In this document: one piece after another, positions 1 through 6,385 of the stretch
How the letters are laid out: each line of letters opens with the position of its first letter
How positions within the stretch are numbered: position 1 is the stretch's first letter
Source: Rhodoferax sp.
GTDB taxonomy: Bacteria; Pseudomonadota; Gammaproteobacteria; Burkholderiales; Burkholderiaceae_C
NCBI GenBank assembly: GCA_021731215.1
Contig: JAKFXU010000148.1
Span: 1 to 6,385, forward strand
DNA length: 6,385 nt
Direction: 5' to 3'
The notes under the pieces: model-generated
The model's input: only the letters and a program-made list of their open reading frames with translations
Told to the model about the DNA's origin: nothing
The model's database searches: none
Position numbers and translations under genes: made by a program

Positions 1-258
1 GTACAGGACTTCATTGCCCTGGGCAATGCGCGGGCCCCAGTCGGCCTTGTCGCCCGGCTTGGGCGCACCGGCCGTGCCGGCAGCATGGCACATGGCACAA
101 GTCTTGCCGTACACCGACTTGCCCAGGGTGTTCTCGGCGGCCGGTGCCGCCGCCGGGGCGGGGGCGGCGACTGGTGCCGGCGCGGCCGCGTCCTGTTTCC
201 CGCAAGCACCCAGTAGCGCCAGGCTCAACGTGGCCATCAGCAGGATCGATTGGTTCAT
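1..258 (-). CDS. Lipoprotein c-type cytochrome, cytochrome c5-like (3' end outside window)
   Basis: The first 86 residues of a small haem protein are present; the gene leaves the window at position 1 with no stop. Translated on the minus strand, it begins MNQSILLMATLSLALLGAC, a short hydrophobic signal ending in a lipobox (L16-G-A-C19), so the mature protein is probably anchored by lipidated Cys19. An Ala/Pro-rich linker (about residues 24-41) follows. The single haem-binding motif is C54-A-M-C57-H58. The next stretch, with GAPKPGDKADWGPRIAQG, resembles the cytochrome c5 family. The axial Met would lie beyond the window. An AGGAG ribosome site (266-270) sits 7 nt before the ATG. The gene diverges from nosZ and shares its control region, so I infer a role in anaerobic respiration, possibly electron delivery to NosZ. 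The haem motif and lipobox are seen directly; the partner is inference. Confidence 0.88.
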   Translation of the reverse strand, partial: MNQSILLMATLSLALLGACGKQDAAAPAPVAAPAPAAAPAAENTLGKSVYGKTCAMCHAAGTAGAPKPGDKADWGPRIAQGNEVLY

Positions 259-346
259 TGCTTTTCTCCTGAAAATTGAATCGGTAGCGTCACGACGGAA
301 ATCGACCGGCGAATTTTCACATGCCAGCGGCACCATAAAAAGATAT

Positions 347-352
347 ATTATA
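347..352 (-). promoter_or_regulatory. Perfect -10 hexamer for the divergent cytochrome gene
   Basis: The minus strand reads TATAAT here, within an AT-rich patch. No recognisable TTGACA lies 17 bp upstream (that position reads AAATCG). The FNR-type box is centred 31.5 bp upstream of the hexamer's first base, within about 2 bp of the usual spacing of an activator-dependent class II FNR promoter. Transcription would start near 340, giving a leader of about 80 nt. The hexamer is seen directly; its use is inferred. Confidence 0.5.
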
Positions 353-376
353 TTGGCATCAAATCTTGTCGATTTA

Positions 377-390
377 TTGATCAAAATCAA
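377..390. promoter_or_regulatory. FNR/DNR/NNR-type binding site
   Basis: The sequence TTGAT-CAAA-ATCAA matches the palindromic consensus TTGAT-N4-ATCAA at every position. FNR-type regulators respond to oxygen loss, and their DNR/NNR relatives respond to nitric oxide; this group controls most denitrification genes. The box lies in the intergenic region of a divergent gene pair, 119 nt from the cytochrome start codon and 107 nt from the nosZ start codon, so it could act in both directions. FNR and DNR/NNR cannot be told apart from the site alone. Confidence 0.85.
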
Positions 391-410
391 ATAGATTGAC
401 ACGCCTCTGG

Positions 411-439
411 TTCACCATCGCATCAGTCAGGAATATTTT
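411..439 (+). promoter_or_regulatory. Candidate nosZ promoter
   Basis: TTCACC (411-416) and TATTTT (434-439), 17 bp apart, each match 4 of 6 bases of the sigma-70 consensus. The FNR-type box would be centred near -62, as in class I FNR promoters, with a start near 446 and a leader of about 50 nt. A class II alternative would put a poor -10 (CACCAT, 413-418) closer to the box. A TTGACA at 396-401 also exists but has no good -10 at the right distance. The choice among these is uncertain. Confidence 0.35.
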
Positions 440-485
440 TCCGAGTCTGCCATTTTTTTGCAACTGACGATCGACATTTAACCAA

Positions 486-491
486 AAGGAG
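486..491 (+). promoter_or_regulatory. nosZ ribosome binding site that supports a TTG start
   Basis: AAGGAG lies 6 nt before the TTG at 498. The next in-frame candidate, the ATG at 540 (residue 15), has no comparable purine-rich site before it. This favours the TTG as the true start, although either start keeps the Tat signal intact. Confidence 0.7.
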
Positions 492-497
492 CGCATC

Positions 498-2417
498 TTG
501 AACCAAGATCAACAACCGAAACCCGAGACTACGCTGGCCATGGGGCGTCGAAGGTTTATCAACACCGCCGCCCTGGTCGGCCTGGGCGGCGTGGCCGCGT
601 GCACCGACAAGCCCAGCAGCACTACGGCGCCCGCCGCCTCCGCGCCGGCGGCAAGTGAACGTGGCGGCGCTAGCTCGGTGCACCTGAAACCAGGTGAATT
701 GGACACCTATTACGGCCTGTGGAGCGGTGGCCATACCGGCGATGTGCGCGTGCTGGGCCTGCCCTCGGGCCGCGAGATCACCCGCATCCCCTGCTTCGTG
801 CCGGATGCGCTGGTGGGCTGGGGCATCACCAATGAATCCAAGAAGATCATGGGCACCAAGGCCGACGGCAGCCTTCGCTATACCATCGGCGACACCCACC
901 ATGTGCACGCGTCGTACAAGGACGGCAACTACGACGGCCGCTACGCCTGGGTCAACGACAAGATCAACAGCCGCATTGCCCGCATCCGCCTGGACTATTT
1001 CGTCTGCGACAAGATCACCGAGCTGCCCAATGTGCAGGGCTTCCACGGCATCTTCCCGGACAAGCGCGACCCGGTGGACGAGAAGATCAACTACACCACG
1101 CGCGTGTTCTGCGGCGGCGAGTTCTCCATCCCGCTGCCCAATGCGCCGATCGATGACCACACCCAGTACCGCTCGCTGTTTACCTGCGTCGACGCCGAAA
1201 CCATGAACGTGCGCTGGCAGGTGCTGATCGACGGCAATTGCGACCTGACGGCCACCTCCTATGACGGCAAGCTGGCCGCGACCAATCAGTACAACACCGA
1301 GATGGGTGCCCGGTTCGCGGACATGATGTCGGCCGAACGCGACGCCTGCCTGTTCTTCAACATCGCCCGTATCGAAGCCGCGGTCAAGGCCGGCCAGTTC
1401 AAGACCATCGGCGCCTCCAAGGTGCCGGTGGTGGACGGTACGCAAGCGGCCAATAAGGACCCCAAGACCGCGCTCACCGCGTACGTCAGCGTGCCCAAGA
1501 ATCCGCACGGCGTCAACGCCAGCCCGGACGGCAAGTACTTCATCTGCGCCGGCAAGCTCTCGCCCACCGGCACCGTGATCGAACTGGCCAAGGTGCTCGA
1601 CTGGTTCGATGGCAAGCTGGAAAAGCTGGACTCGGTCATCGTCGCCGAGGTCGAGCTGGGCCTGGGCCCTTTGCACACCGCTTTCGACGGCCGCGGCAAT
1701 GCCTACACCACCCTGTTCCTGGACAGCCAGGTGGTGAAGTGGAATGTTGACGCCGCGATCAAGTTCCACGCTGGCGACAAGAGCGCCAAGTACGTGCTGG
1801 ATCGCATCGACGTGCATTACCAGCCCGGCCACATCAATGGCTCGCAGTCGGAGACCGTGGCGGCCGATGGCAAGTGGCTGTGCGTGGGCAGCAAGTTCTC
1901 CAAGGACCGCTTTCTGCCGGTCGGACCGCTGCACCCCGAGAACGAACAGATCATCGACATGTCGGGCGACAAGATGGTGCTGCTGGCCGACCACCCGGTG
2001 CGTGGCGAGCCGCACGACTTCATCATCTTCAAGCGCGAGCTGCTGAGCCCCAAGCAGGTCTACAACCTGGACGACTTCCCCAACGCGGTCAAGGATCCCA
2101 AGGAGTCGGGCGTGTTCCGCACGGGCAAGAAGGTGCACGTCAAGATGACCTCGCTGGCGCCGTCCTTCAGTCTGACCGAGTTCAAGCTGAAGAAGGGCGA
2201 CGAGGTCACGCTGACGCTGACCAACCTGGACAAGATTCAGGATCTGGCCCACGGCCTGGCGATTCCGAACTACAACATCAACTTCATCGTCAACCCGCTG
2301 GAGACGGCTTCAGTCAGCTTCATCGCCGACAAGCCGGGCGTGTTCTGGATCTACTGCACCCACTTCTGCCATGCGCTGCACCTGGAAATGCGCTCGCGCA
2401 TGATTGTTGAGGCCTGA
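498..2417 (+). CDS. nosZ: Nitrous oxide reductase NosZ, clade I (Tat-dependent)
   Basis: This is the periplasmic multicopper enzyme that reduces N2O to N2. The 639-residue protein has the family's usual length. It starts with a twin-arginine signal (G16-RRRF20-IN) and a hydrophobic stretch, then V32-A-A-C35, which also fits a lipobox, followed by a Ser/Ala/Pro-rich linker to about residue 60. A seven-bladed propeller follows (about 65-510). By alignment with remembered P. stutzeri NosZ, all seven CuZ histidines are present: H134, H135, H183, H337, H393, H445 and H506. The C-terminal cupredoxin domain (about 545-639) carries the CuA ligands H585, C620, C624, H628 and M631. The loop reads CTHFCHALHLEM, with His622 where P. 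stutzeri has Trp620. The start is TTG with a good ribosome site. It is the first gene of the plus-strand run, 57 nt before nosR, downstream of an FNR-type box. Identity is near certain; lipidation is inference. Confidence 0.98.
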   Translation: MNQDQQPKPETTLAMGRRRFINTAALVGLGGVAACTDKPSSTTAPAASAPAASERGGASSVHLKPGELDTYYGLWSGGHTGDVRVLGLPSGREITRIPCFVPDALVGWGITNESKKIMGTKADGSLRYTIGDTHHVHASYKDGNYDGRYAWVNDKINSRIARIRLDYFVCDKITELPNVQGFHGIFPDKRDPVDEKINYTTRVFCGGEFSIPLPNAPIDDHTQYRSLFTCVDAETMNVRWQVLIDGNCDLTATSYDGKLAATNQYNTEMGARFADMMSAERDACLFFNIARIEAAVKAGQFKTIGASKVPVVDGTQAANKDPKTALTAYVSVPKNPHGVNASPDGKYFICAGKLSPTGTVIELAKVLDWFDGKLEKLDSVIVAEVELGLGPLHTAFDGRGNAYTTLFLDSQVVKWNVDAAIKFHAGDKSAKYVLDRIDVHYQPGHINGSQSETVAADGKWLCVGSKFSKDRFLPVGPLHPENEQIIDMSGDKMVLLADHPVRGEPHDFIIFKRELLSPKQVYNLDDFPNAVKDPKESGVFRTGKKVHVKMTSLAPSFSLTEFKLKKGDEVTLTLTNLDKIQDLAHGLAIPNYNINFIVNPLETASVSFIADKPGVFWIYCTHFCHALHLEMRSRMIVEA

Positions 2418-2430
2418 ACTGCGGTTCACC

Positions 2431-2460
2431 GGGTTGCGCAGCGCGGATACTGCGCAACCC
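2431..2460 (+). promoter_or_regulatory. Strong nosZ-nosR intergenic RNA hairpin
   Basis: GGGTTGCGCAG (2431-2441) and CTGCGCAACCC (2450-2460) are perfect inverted copies, forming an 11-bp GC-rich stem with an 8-nt loop. The stem begins 13 nt after the nosZ stop and ends 14 nt before the nosR ATG. No T-run follows (ACTTAGAAAG), so it is not a standard intrinsic terminator. It may protect the 3' end of a nosZ mRNA, give partial termination, or limit nosR translation, so that more NosZ is made than NosR. The structure is certain; the function is inferred. Confidence 0.6.
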
Positions 2461-2474
2461 ACTTAGAAAGCGTG

Positions 2475-5084
2475 ATGCATTTGTCAGGTCAACGGTTCGC
2501 GATCCTTTGGGTCGCTTTTTTTCTGGTCTTGTCGCTGTTTGCCGCGCAGGCCCAGGCCGGCGCGTACGAGGCCGAGTTGCCGGCCGACCTGCACAGCGCC
2601 AGGGACATGTGCGCGCTGCTGCCGTGCACCGAGGTGTTACCCGGTGCCACCCATTTCTCCGAACGCAAGGGCCAGCCACCCTATGTAGAAGCCTATGACA
2701 ACGCCAGCGCCCAGAAAAAGCTGCTGGGTTATGTGATGCTGTCCACCGACATCACCGACACGCCAGCCTACTCCGGCAAGCCGGTGGTCACGCTGATCGG
2801 CATGGATACCAAAGGTGTCTTTGTCGGCGTCAAGGTGCTCAAGCACTCCGAGCCGATCTTGCTGCTCGGCATTCCCGAGTCGGCGCTGCTGAAATTCAAC
2901 GAACAGTATCTCGGCAAATCGGTGGCCGACAAAATCGAAGTGGGGCAGTCGCGTCCCGCAGAAGACGTGCTGGGGGTGGATGCCATTTCGGGCGCCACCG
3001 TCACCGTGATTGTGCAAAACCAGGTCATAACGACTTCCGGCACCGCCGTGGCGCGCCAGGTCGGCATCCTCGCGCCCACCGTGCGCGAACCGGCGCGCTA
3101 TGTGGTCAATGGCAAGCGCTCCACCTGGGATGAGTTGGTCAAGCAGGGCGCCGTGCAGCGGCTGCGGGTCTTGCCAGAGCAAGTGGGACTGGAGCGGGGC
3201 CCAGAGCCCTTCATCGAACTGTGGTTTGGTGACCTGAACCATCCCGACATCGGGAAAACCGTGCTTGGCGAGAACGGTTGGAACAACCTGCGCCTGCAAC
3301 TCAAGGAGGGTGAGCACGCCTTTTTTGTGATCCGCACAGGTGGCGCGGAATCGTTCAAGGGCTCGGGCTTTGTGCGCGGGGGGCTCTATGACCGCGTACA
3401 GGTGCGCCAGGGCGCCGATGCGTTCACCTTTCGCGATCTTGATGCGCTGAACCTCTACGGTATTGAGGCGGCGGGAGCGCCGTCGTTCAACGAATCGGTC
3501 ATTTTCATCATTCGCTCACAGTCGTTTTCCGCCGCTTACCCCTGGAAGCTCAGCTTCCTGGGCAATCGCGTGGATCGTGCCACCGGAGCGCGCAGCTTCA
3601 CCAGCTTTGACGCCCCTTACTGGCTGCCAGCAGCCACGTTGGAGGGTGGGCGCCCGAAGATCGTGACGCCCGAGCCAGCCTGGGTGCGCATCTGGAAAAC
3701 ACGCGCGCTCGAGATTGCCTTGTTCGCGCTGCTGCTGGTCGTGGTGACCGTGGTCTATGCCAATCGCGAAAAACTTACGCGCTTGTCTACCCATAAGAAC
3801 AAGTGGCCGGTCAACGCCTTCAAGTACAGCGCCTGGGCCATCAGCATTGTGTTCGTCGGCTTTGGCGCGCTGGCCCAACCCTCCATCACCCAGGTGCTGA
3901 CCTGGCTGCACACCTTGCTGTTCCAGTGGACCTGGTCTTTGTTCCTGTCCGACCCCTTCATTTTTCTGTTCTGGATTTTCATCGTCATCACCGTGTTTCT
4001 GTATGGACGCGGTCTGTTCTGCGGTTGGCTGTGTCCCTTCGGCTCCTTGTCCGAGGCCATGTACAAGCTCGGCGGCTGGATCGGTCTGAAGCGTTTTCAG
4101 GGCCATTTGCCGCGCGTCTGGCACGACCGGCTCAAGTGGCTGAAGTACGCCGTGTTCTTCGGCCTGCTGGTGGTGTCGGTATTCTCCCTGGGGCTGGCCG
4201 AAAAGCTGGCCGAGGTGGAGCCGTTCAAGACCACCTTCCTGGTCGGCATCAGCAACCGGGCCTGGCCGTACGGCCTGTTTGTCGGCGCGATTCTGGGCCT
4301 GTCGATCTTCATTGAGCGGCCCTACTGCAAATACCTCTGCCCGCTGGGTGCTGCCCTGGCCATGCCCAGCACCTTTCGCTGGTTTGGCCTGCCGCGCAAA
4401 CAGGAGTGCAACACCTGCAAGGCCTGCGCCGTGGGCTGCGGCTCGCTGGCCATCGATGCCGCTGGCCGGATCGACCACCGCGAATGCCTGCACTGCCTGG
4501 ACTGCCTGGTGCTGTACACGGATCCCAAGGGCTGCCCGCCGCTGGCGAAGGAGCGCAAGCGGCGCGAACGCGACAGCCTGGAGATCACGCCGATCGGGCG
4601 TGATGGCTACTTCATCCCGATTCAGGGCGTTTCCCTGGGCGCCAAGCCGTCGCCGGGACCGGACCCGCGCATGCCGACCGACCCCATGCTGCCAGCGCAC
4701 AAGGTCGGTGCATACGGCTGGAAGTGGCTGTGGCTGGAGCTGCGCGACCACCTGTGGCCCTGGAGCGCCGAGGGCTGGGCCTCGCAGCGGGCGCTGCAAG
4801 TCGCCGGCTTCTCGCTGGCGCTGGCCGTCAGTCTGGCCTGGGTGCTGACAGCGACTGGCCGTCTGTCCTCGGGCGCCATCATCGGCTGGTGGGTTGGCTG
4901 GAGCGTGTACGAAATCCTGATCCGCCTGTCGGGGCGCCGCTATGTCAAGGACGGCCCCTGGTGGCAGGACCATTACCGCCATGCCAGCGTGATGGACATG
5001 CTGAGCTATGTGGGCTTCAAGAACCTGCTGATCGGCGCAGCGTTGTTCCTGGGTCTCAAGGCGCTGGGCTGGCTGGCAGCCTGA
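2475..5084 (+). CDS. nosR: NosR, membrane flavo-iron-sulfur protein for nosZ expression and electron supply
   Basis: NosR is a cytoplasmic-membrane protein needed in the family for nosZ expression and for NosZ activity. Residue numbers here count from an in-frame GTG at 2472. The ATG one codon later is preferred because the weak purine run AGAAAG (2465-2470) is too close to the GTG. A signal peptide ends near A29. A periplasmic FMN-binding domain (about 83-200) contains SGATVT (173-178), whose last Thr, T178, is the expected covalent FMN site. Membrane segments lie near 412-430, 451-470, 484-510, 558-576 and 598-615. Two CxxxCP motifs follow (C517/C521 and C619/C623), then a ferredoxin-like domain with C646, C649, C652, C656 and C672, C675, C678, C688. 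The tail to residue 870 adds about three more predicted membrane segments. The protein is well above the roughly 724 residues I recall for P. stutzeri NosR. nosD starts 7 nt downstream. Confidence 0.96.
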   Translation: MHLSGQRFAILWVAFFLVLSLFAAQAQAGAYEAELPADLHSARDMCALLPCTEVLPGATHFSERKGQPPYVEAYDNASAQKKLLGYVMLSTDITDTPAYSGKPVVTLIGMDTKGVFVGVKVLKHSEPILLLGIPESALLKFNEQYLGKSVADKIEVGQSRPAEDVLGVDAISGATVTVIVQNQVITTSGTAVARQVGILAPTVREPARYVVNGKRSTWDELVKQGAVQRLRVLPEQVGLERGPEPFIELWFGDLNHPDIGKTVLGENGWNNLRLQLKEGEHAFFVIRTGGAESFKGSGFVRGGLYDRVQVRQGADAFTFRDLDALNLYGIEAAGAPSFNESVIFIIRSQSFSAAYPWKLSFLGNRVDRATGARSFTSFDAPYWLPAATLEGGRPKIVTPEPAWVRIWKTRALEIALFALLLVVVTVVYANREKLTRLSTHKNKWPVNAFKYSAWAISIVFVGFGALAQPSITQVLTWLHTLLFQWTWSLFLSDPFIFLFWIFIVITVFLYGRGLFCGWLCPFGSLSEAMYKLGGWIGLKRFQGHLPRVWHDRLKWLKYAVFFGLLVVSVFSLGLAEKLAEVEPFKTTFLVGISNRAWPYGLFVGAILGLSIFIERPYCKYLCPLGAALAMPSTFRWFGLPRKQECNTCKACAVGCGSLAIDAAGRIDHRECLHCLDCLVLYTDPKGCPPLAKERKRRERDSLEITPIGRDGYFIPIQGVSLGAKPSPGPDPRMPTDPMLPAHKVGAYGWKWLWLELRDHLWPWSAEGWASQRALQVAGFSLALAVSLAWVLTATGRLSSGAIIGWWVGWSVYEILIRLSGRRYVKDGPWWQDHYRHASVMDMLSYVGFKNLLIGAALFLGLKALGWLAA

Positions 5085-5091
5085 AATTCTG

Positions 5092-6351
5092 ATGCGCAAA
5101 ACCCTGTTCCTGCTACTGGCGGCCGTGCTGGCCAGCGCGCAAGCGGCCACGCTGCGCGTCAAACCGGGCGCTTCGCTGCAGCAGGCGATCCACGCCGCCC
5201 AGCCCGGCGACGTGCTGGAAATCGAGCGCGGGCTTTACACCGGCAACTTTGTCGTTGACAAGCCGCTCACGCTGCGCGGCATTGGGCGCCCGACGCTGAG
5301 CGGCGCCCTGCACGGCGACACCGTGCGCGTGACGGCGCCCGACGTGACCATCGAGGGCCTGATCGTGCGCGATTCGGGCGACAGCCTGAAGGAGCAGAAC
5401 GCTGGCATTTACATCCGCCCCGGCGCACACCGCGCCGTGGTGCGGCACTGCGACCTCACCTACAACCTGTTCGGACTGTGGATAGAGAAAGCCAATGACG
5501 TGCTGATCGAAGGCAATGTCATCACTGGCAAGCGCGAGTACAACTCATCACAGCGCGGCAACGGCGTGCAGCTTTACAACACCACCGGCGCGCGCATCAT
5601 CGGCAACAACATCGGCTTCGTGCGCGACGCGCTGTACGTGGACGTGTCGCACCAGGCCATCTTCAAGGGCAACAAGCTGCACCACAGCCGCTACGGCACC
5701 CACTACATGAACTCCTACCATAACCTGTGGGAGGACAACGACAGCTACTACAACCGCGGCGGCCTGGCACTGATGGAGGTGCGCGATCAGGTGGTGCGCA
5801 ACAACCGCGCCTGGGGCAACTCGGACCACGGCATCATGCTGCGCACGCTGCAGGACTCGGTGATCGAGAACAACGTGGTGGCGGGCAACGCACGCGGCTT
5901 CTTCATCTACGACGTCGAGTACGCTACCCTCAGGAATAACCTGGTGGTGGACAATCAGGTCGGCGTCCATCTGGCGGCCGGCTCGACGCGCAACGAGGTG
6001 GAGGGCAATGACTTCATCGCCAACCGCGAGCAGGTGCGTTATGTTGGTGCGCGCGACGAGGTGTGGGGCGCCCAAAGCGGCAACCACTGGAGCAACTACC
6101 TGGGGTGGGACCGTGACGGCAACGGCATCGGCGATGTACGCTACGAGGCCAACGACCTGGTGGACCGCCTGACCTGGCGCTATCCCGGCATCAAGCTGCT
6201 GCTGGCCAGCCCGGCGGTGCAGGCGCTGCGCCTGGTGGGCCAGCAATTTCCGCTGCTGCGCGTGCCCAGCGTGGTCGATCCGAAGCCGCGTATGCAACCC
6301 AACCACAAGCAATGGAGTGAATGGCGTGACAAGCACTTTCCCCGACAGTAA
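5092..6351 (+). CDS. nosD: NosD, periplasmic beta-helix protein for NosZ copper-site maturation
   Basis: NosD works with the ABC transporter NosFY in assembling the CuZ centre of NosZ in the periplasm. The 419-residue protein starts with a Sec signal (MRKTLFLLLAAVLASAQA), likely cut after A18. Repeated right-handed beta-helix rungs of the CASH/NosD type follow, visible as recurring units such as VLIEGNVITG, ARIIGNNIG, SVIENNVVAG and ATLRNNLVVD. The segment G330-NHWSNYLGWDRDGNG-I, with its acidic DRDGNG turn, and the tail ending VPSVVDPKPRM are typical of NosD. Length is close to the family norm (about 430). No clear ribosome site precedes the ATG; the nosR stop lies 7 nt upstream, so translational coupling is likely. 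Its 3' end overlaps the next gene by 26 nt. The family assignment is firm. Confidence 0.95.
   Translation: MRKTLFLLLAAVLASAQAATLRVKPGASLQQAIHAAQPGDVLEIERGLYTGNFVVDKPLTLRGIGRPTLSGALHGDTVRVTAPDVTIEGLIVRDSGDSLKEQNAGIYIRPGAHRAVVRHCDLTYNLFGLWIEKANDVLIEGNVITGKREYNSSQRGNGVQLYNTTGARIIGNNIGFVRDALYVDVSHQAIFKGNKLHHSRYGTHYMNSYHNLWEDNDSYYNRGGLALMEVRDQVVRNNRAWGNSDHGIMLRTLQDSVIENNVVAGNARGFFIYDVEYATLRNNLVVDNQVGVHLAAGSTRNEVEGNDFIANREQVRYVGARDEVWGAQSGNHWSNYLGWDRDGNGIGDVRYEANDLVDRLTWRYPGIKLLLASPAVQALRLVGQQFPLLRVPSVVDPKPRMQPNHKQWSEWRDKHFPRQ
6314..6317 (+). promoter_or_regulatory. Ribosome binding site for the gene overlapping the nosD end
   Basis: GGAG inside the nosD 3' end lies 8 nt before the GTG at 6326. 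It favours this GTG over the in-frame GTG at 6317, which has no such site. The ATG at 6321 is excluded because it meets a stop two codons later. Confidence 0.5.
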
Positions 6352-6385
6352 GCGCGCGGCCAGCGCCGGGCCTGCGATTCAAGTG
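6326..6385 (+). CDS. nosF: Probable start of NosF, ABC transporter ATPase (truncated by window edge)
   Basis: Twenty open codons follow a GTG start that overlaps the end of nosD by 26 nt in another frame: MTSTFPDSKRAASAGPAIQV. The final AIQV could be the first strand of an ABC ATPase, which usually begins with a similar short strand before its Walker A motif, but the Walker A motif itself is outside the window. The call rests mainly on position: nosF follows nosD in nearly all nos clusters, and overlapping starts are common there. NosF is the cytoplasmic ATPase of the NosFY transporter that acts with NosD. The reading frame and ribosome site are seen; the identity is inferred from gene order. 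Confidence 0.6.
   Translation, partial: MTSTFPDSKRAASAGPAIQV

Noticed and set aside
14..394. 126-codon plus-strand open frame over the cytochrome gene and promoter region
   Set aside because: The minus strand carries a clear lipobox and CxxCH haem motif with a ribosome site here. The plus-strand frame also runs through the AT-rich promoter region and the FNR-type box.
396..401. Perfect TTGACA as the nosZ -35 element
   Set aside because: No acceptable -10 hexamer lies 16-18 bp downstream (the region reads TCGCATCA), so it was not chosen over the TTCACC/TATTTT pair.
423..2252. 609-codon open frame on the minus strand opposite nosZ
   Set aside because: It is antisense to an unmistakable nosZ with all copper ligands. 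Long antisense frames are expected in high-GC coding DNA, and its translation is compositionally odd with no recognisable domain.
2431..2460. Intrinsic terminator ending the nosZ transcript
   Set aside because: The stem is perfect but no T-run follows, so it is recorded as a regulatory hairpin rather than a proven terminator.
3516..5162. 548-codon open frame on the minus strand opposite nosR and the nosD start
   Set aside because: It overlaps conserved NosR ferredoxin and membrane coding sequence, its product is a Gln/Ala/Arg-rich shadow translation, and no motif was seen.
1..6385. Mobile elements, CRISPR arrays, tRNA or rRNA genes
   Set aside because: No terminal inverted repeats, transposase, spaced direct repeats or structured RNA gene signatures were seen; the window is almost fully occupied by respiratory genes.

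Overview
The window holds the 5' part of a nitrous oxide reductase (nos) cluster, the last step of denitrification (N2O to N2). The organism is most likely a denitrifying betaproteobacterium, probably in Burkholderiales. This is inferred from the high-GC coding sequence, the clade I (Tat-exported) NosZ, the long NosR, and the style of the nosZ-nosR-nosD-nosF run. No taxonomic search was possible.

Layout. Positions 1-258 (minus strand) carry the N-terminal part of a lipoprotein cytochrome c of the cytochrome c5 type, running off the left edge. Positions 259-497 are an AT-richer divergent promoter region with a perfect FNR/DNR/NNR-type box at 377-390. It also has a perfect TATAAT facing the cytochrome gene and a weaker candidate promoter facing nosZ. 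Then on the plus strand come nosZ (498-2417), a strong intergenic hairpin (2431-2460), nosR (2475-5084), nosD (5092-6351) and the first 20 codons of an overlapping gene that is probably nosF (from 6326, running off the right edge).

How the genes work together. NosZ is the periplasmic copper enzyme and carries every CuZ and CuA ligand. NosR is a polytopic membrane flavo-iron-sulfur protein needed for nosZ expression and for electron supply to NosZ. NosD is the periplasmic beta-helix partner of the NosFY ABC transporter in CuZ assembly. The divergent cytochrome could pass electrons to NosZ. The shared FNR-type box suggests that both directions are switched on together when oxygen is low.

I see no wholly new system. 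The points worth a second look are: NosZ has a lipobox after its Tat signal, so it may be membrane-tethered like the neighbouring lipo-cytochrome; the Trp usually found in the NosZ CuA loop is His; NosR has a roughly 180-residue tail with extra membrane segments after its ferredoxin domain; nosZ precedes nosR; and a perfect 11-bp hairpin separates nosZ from nosR.
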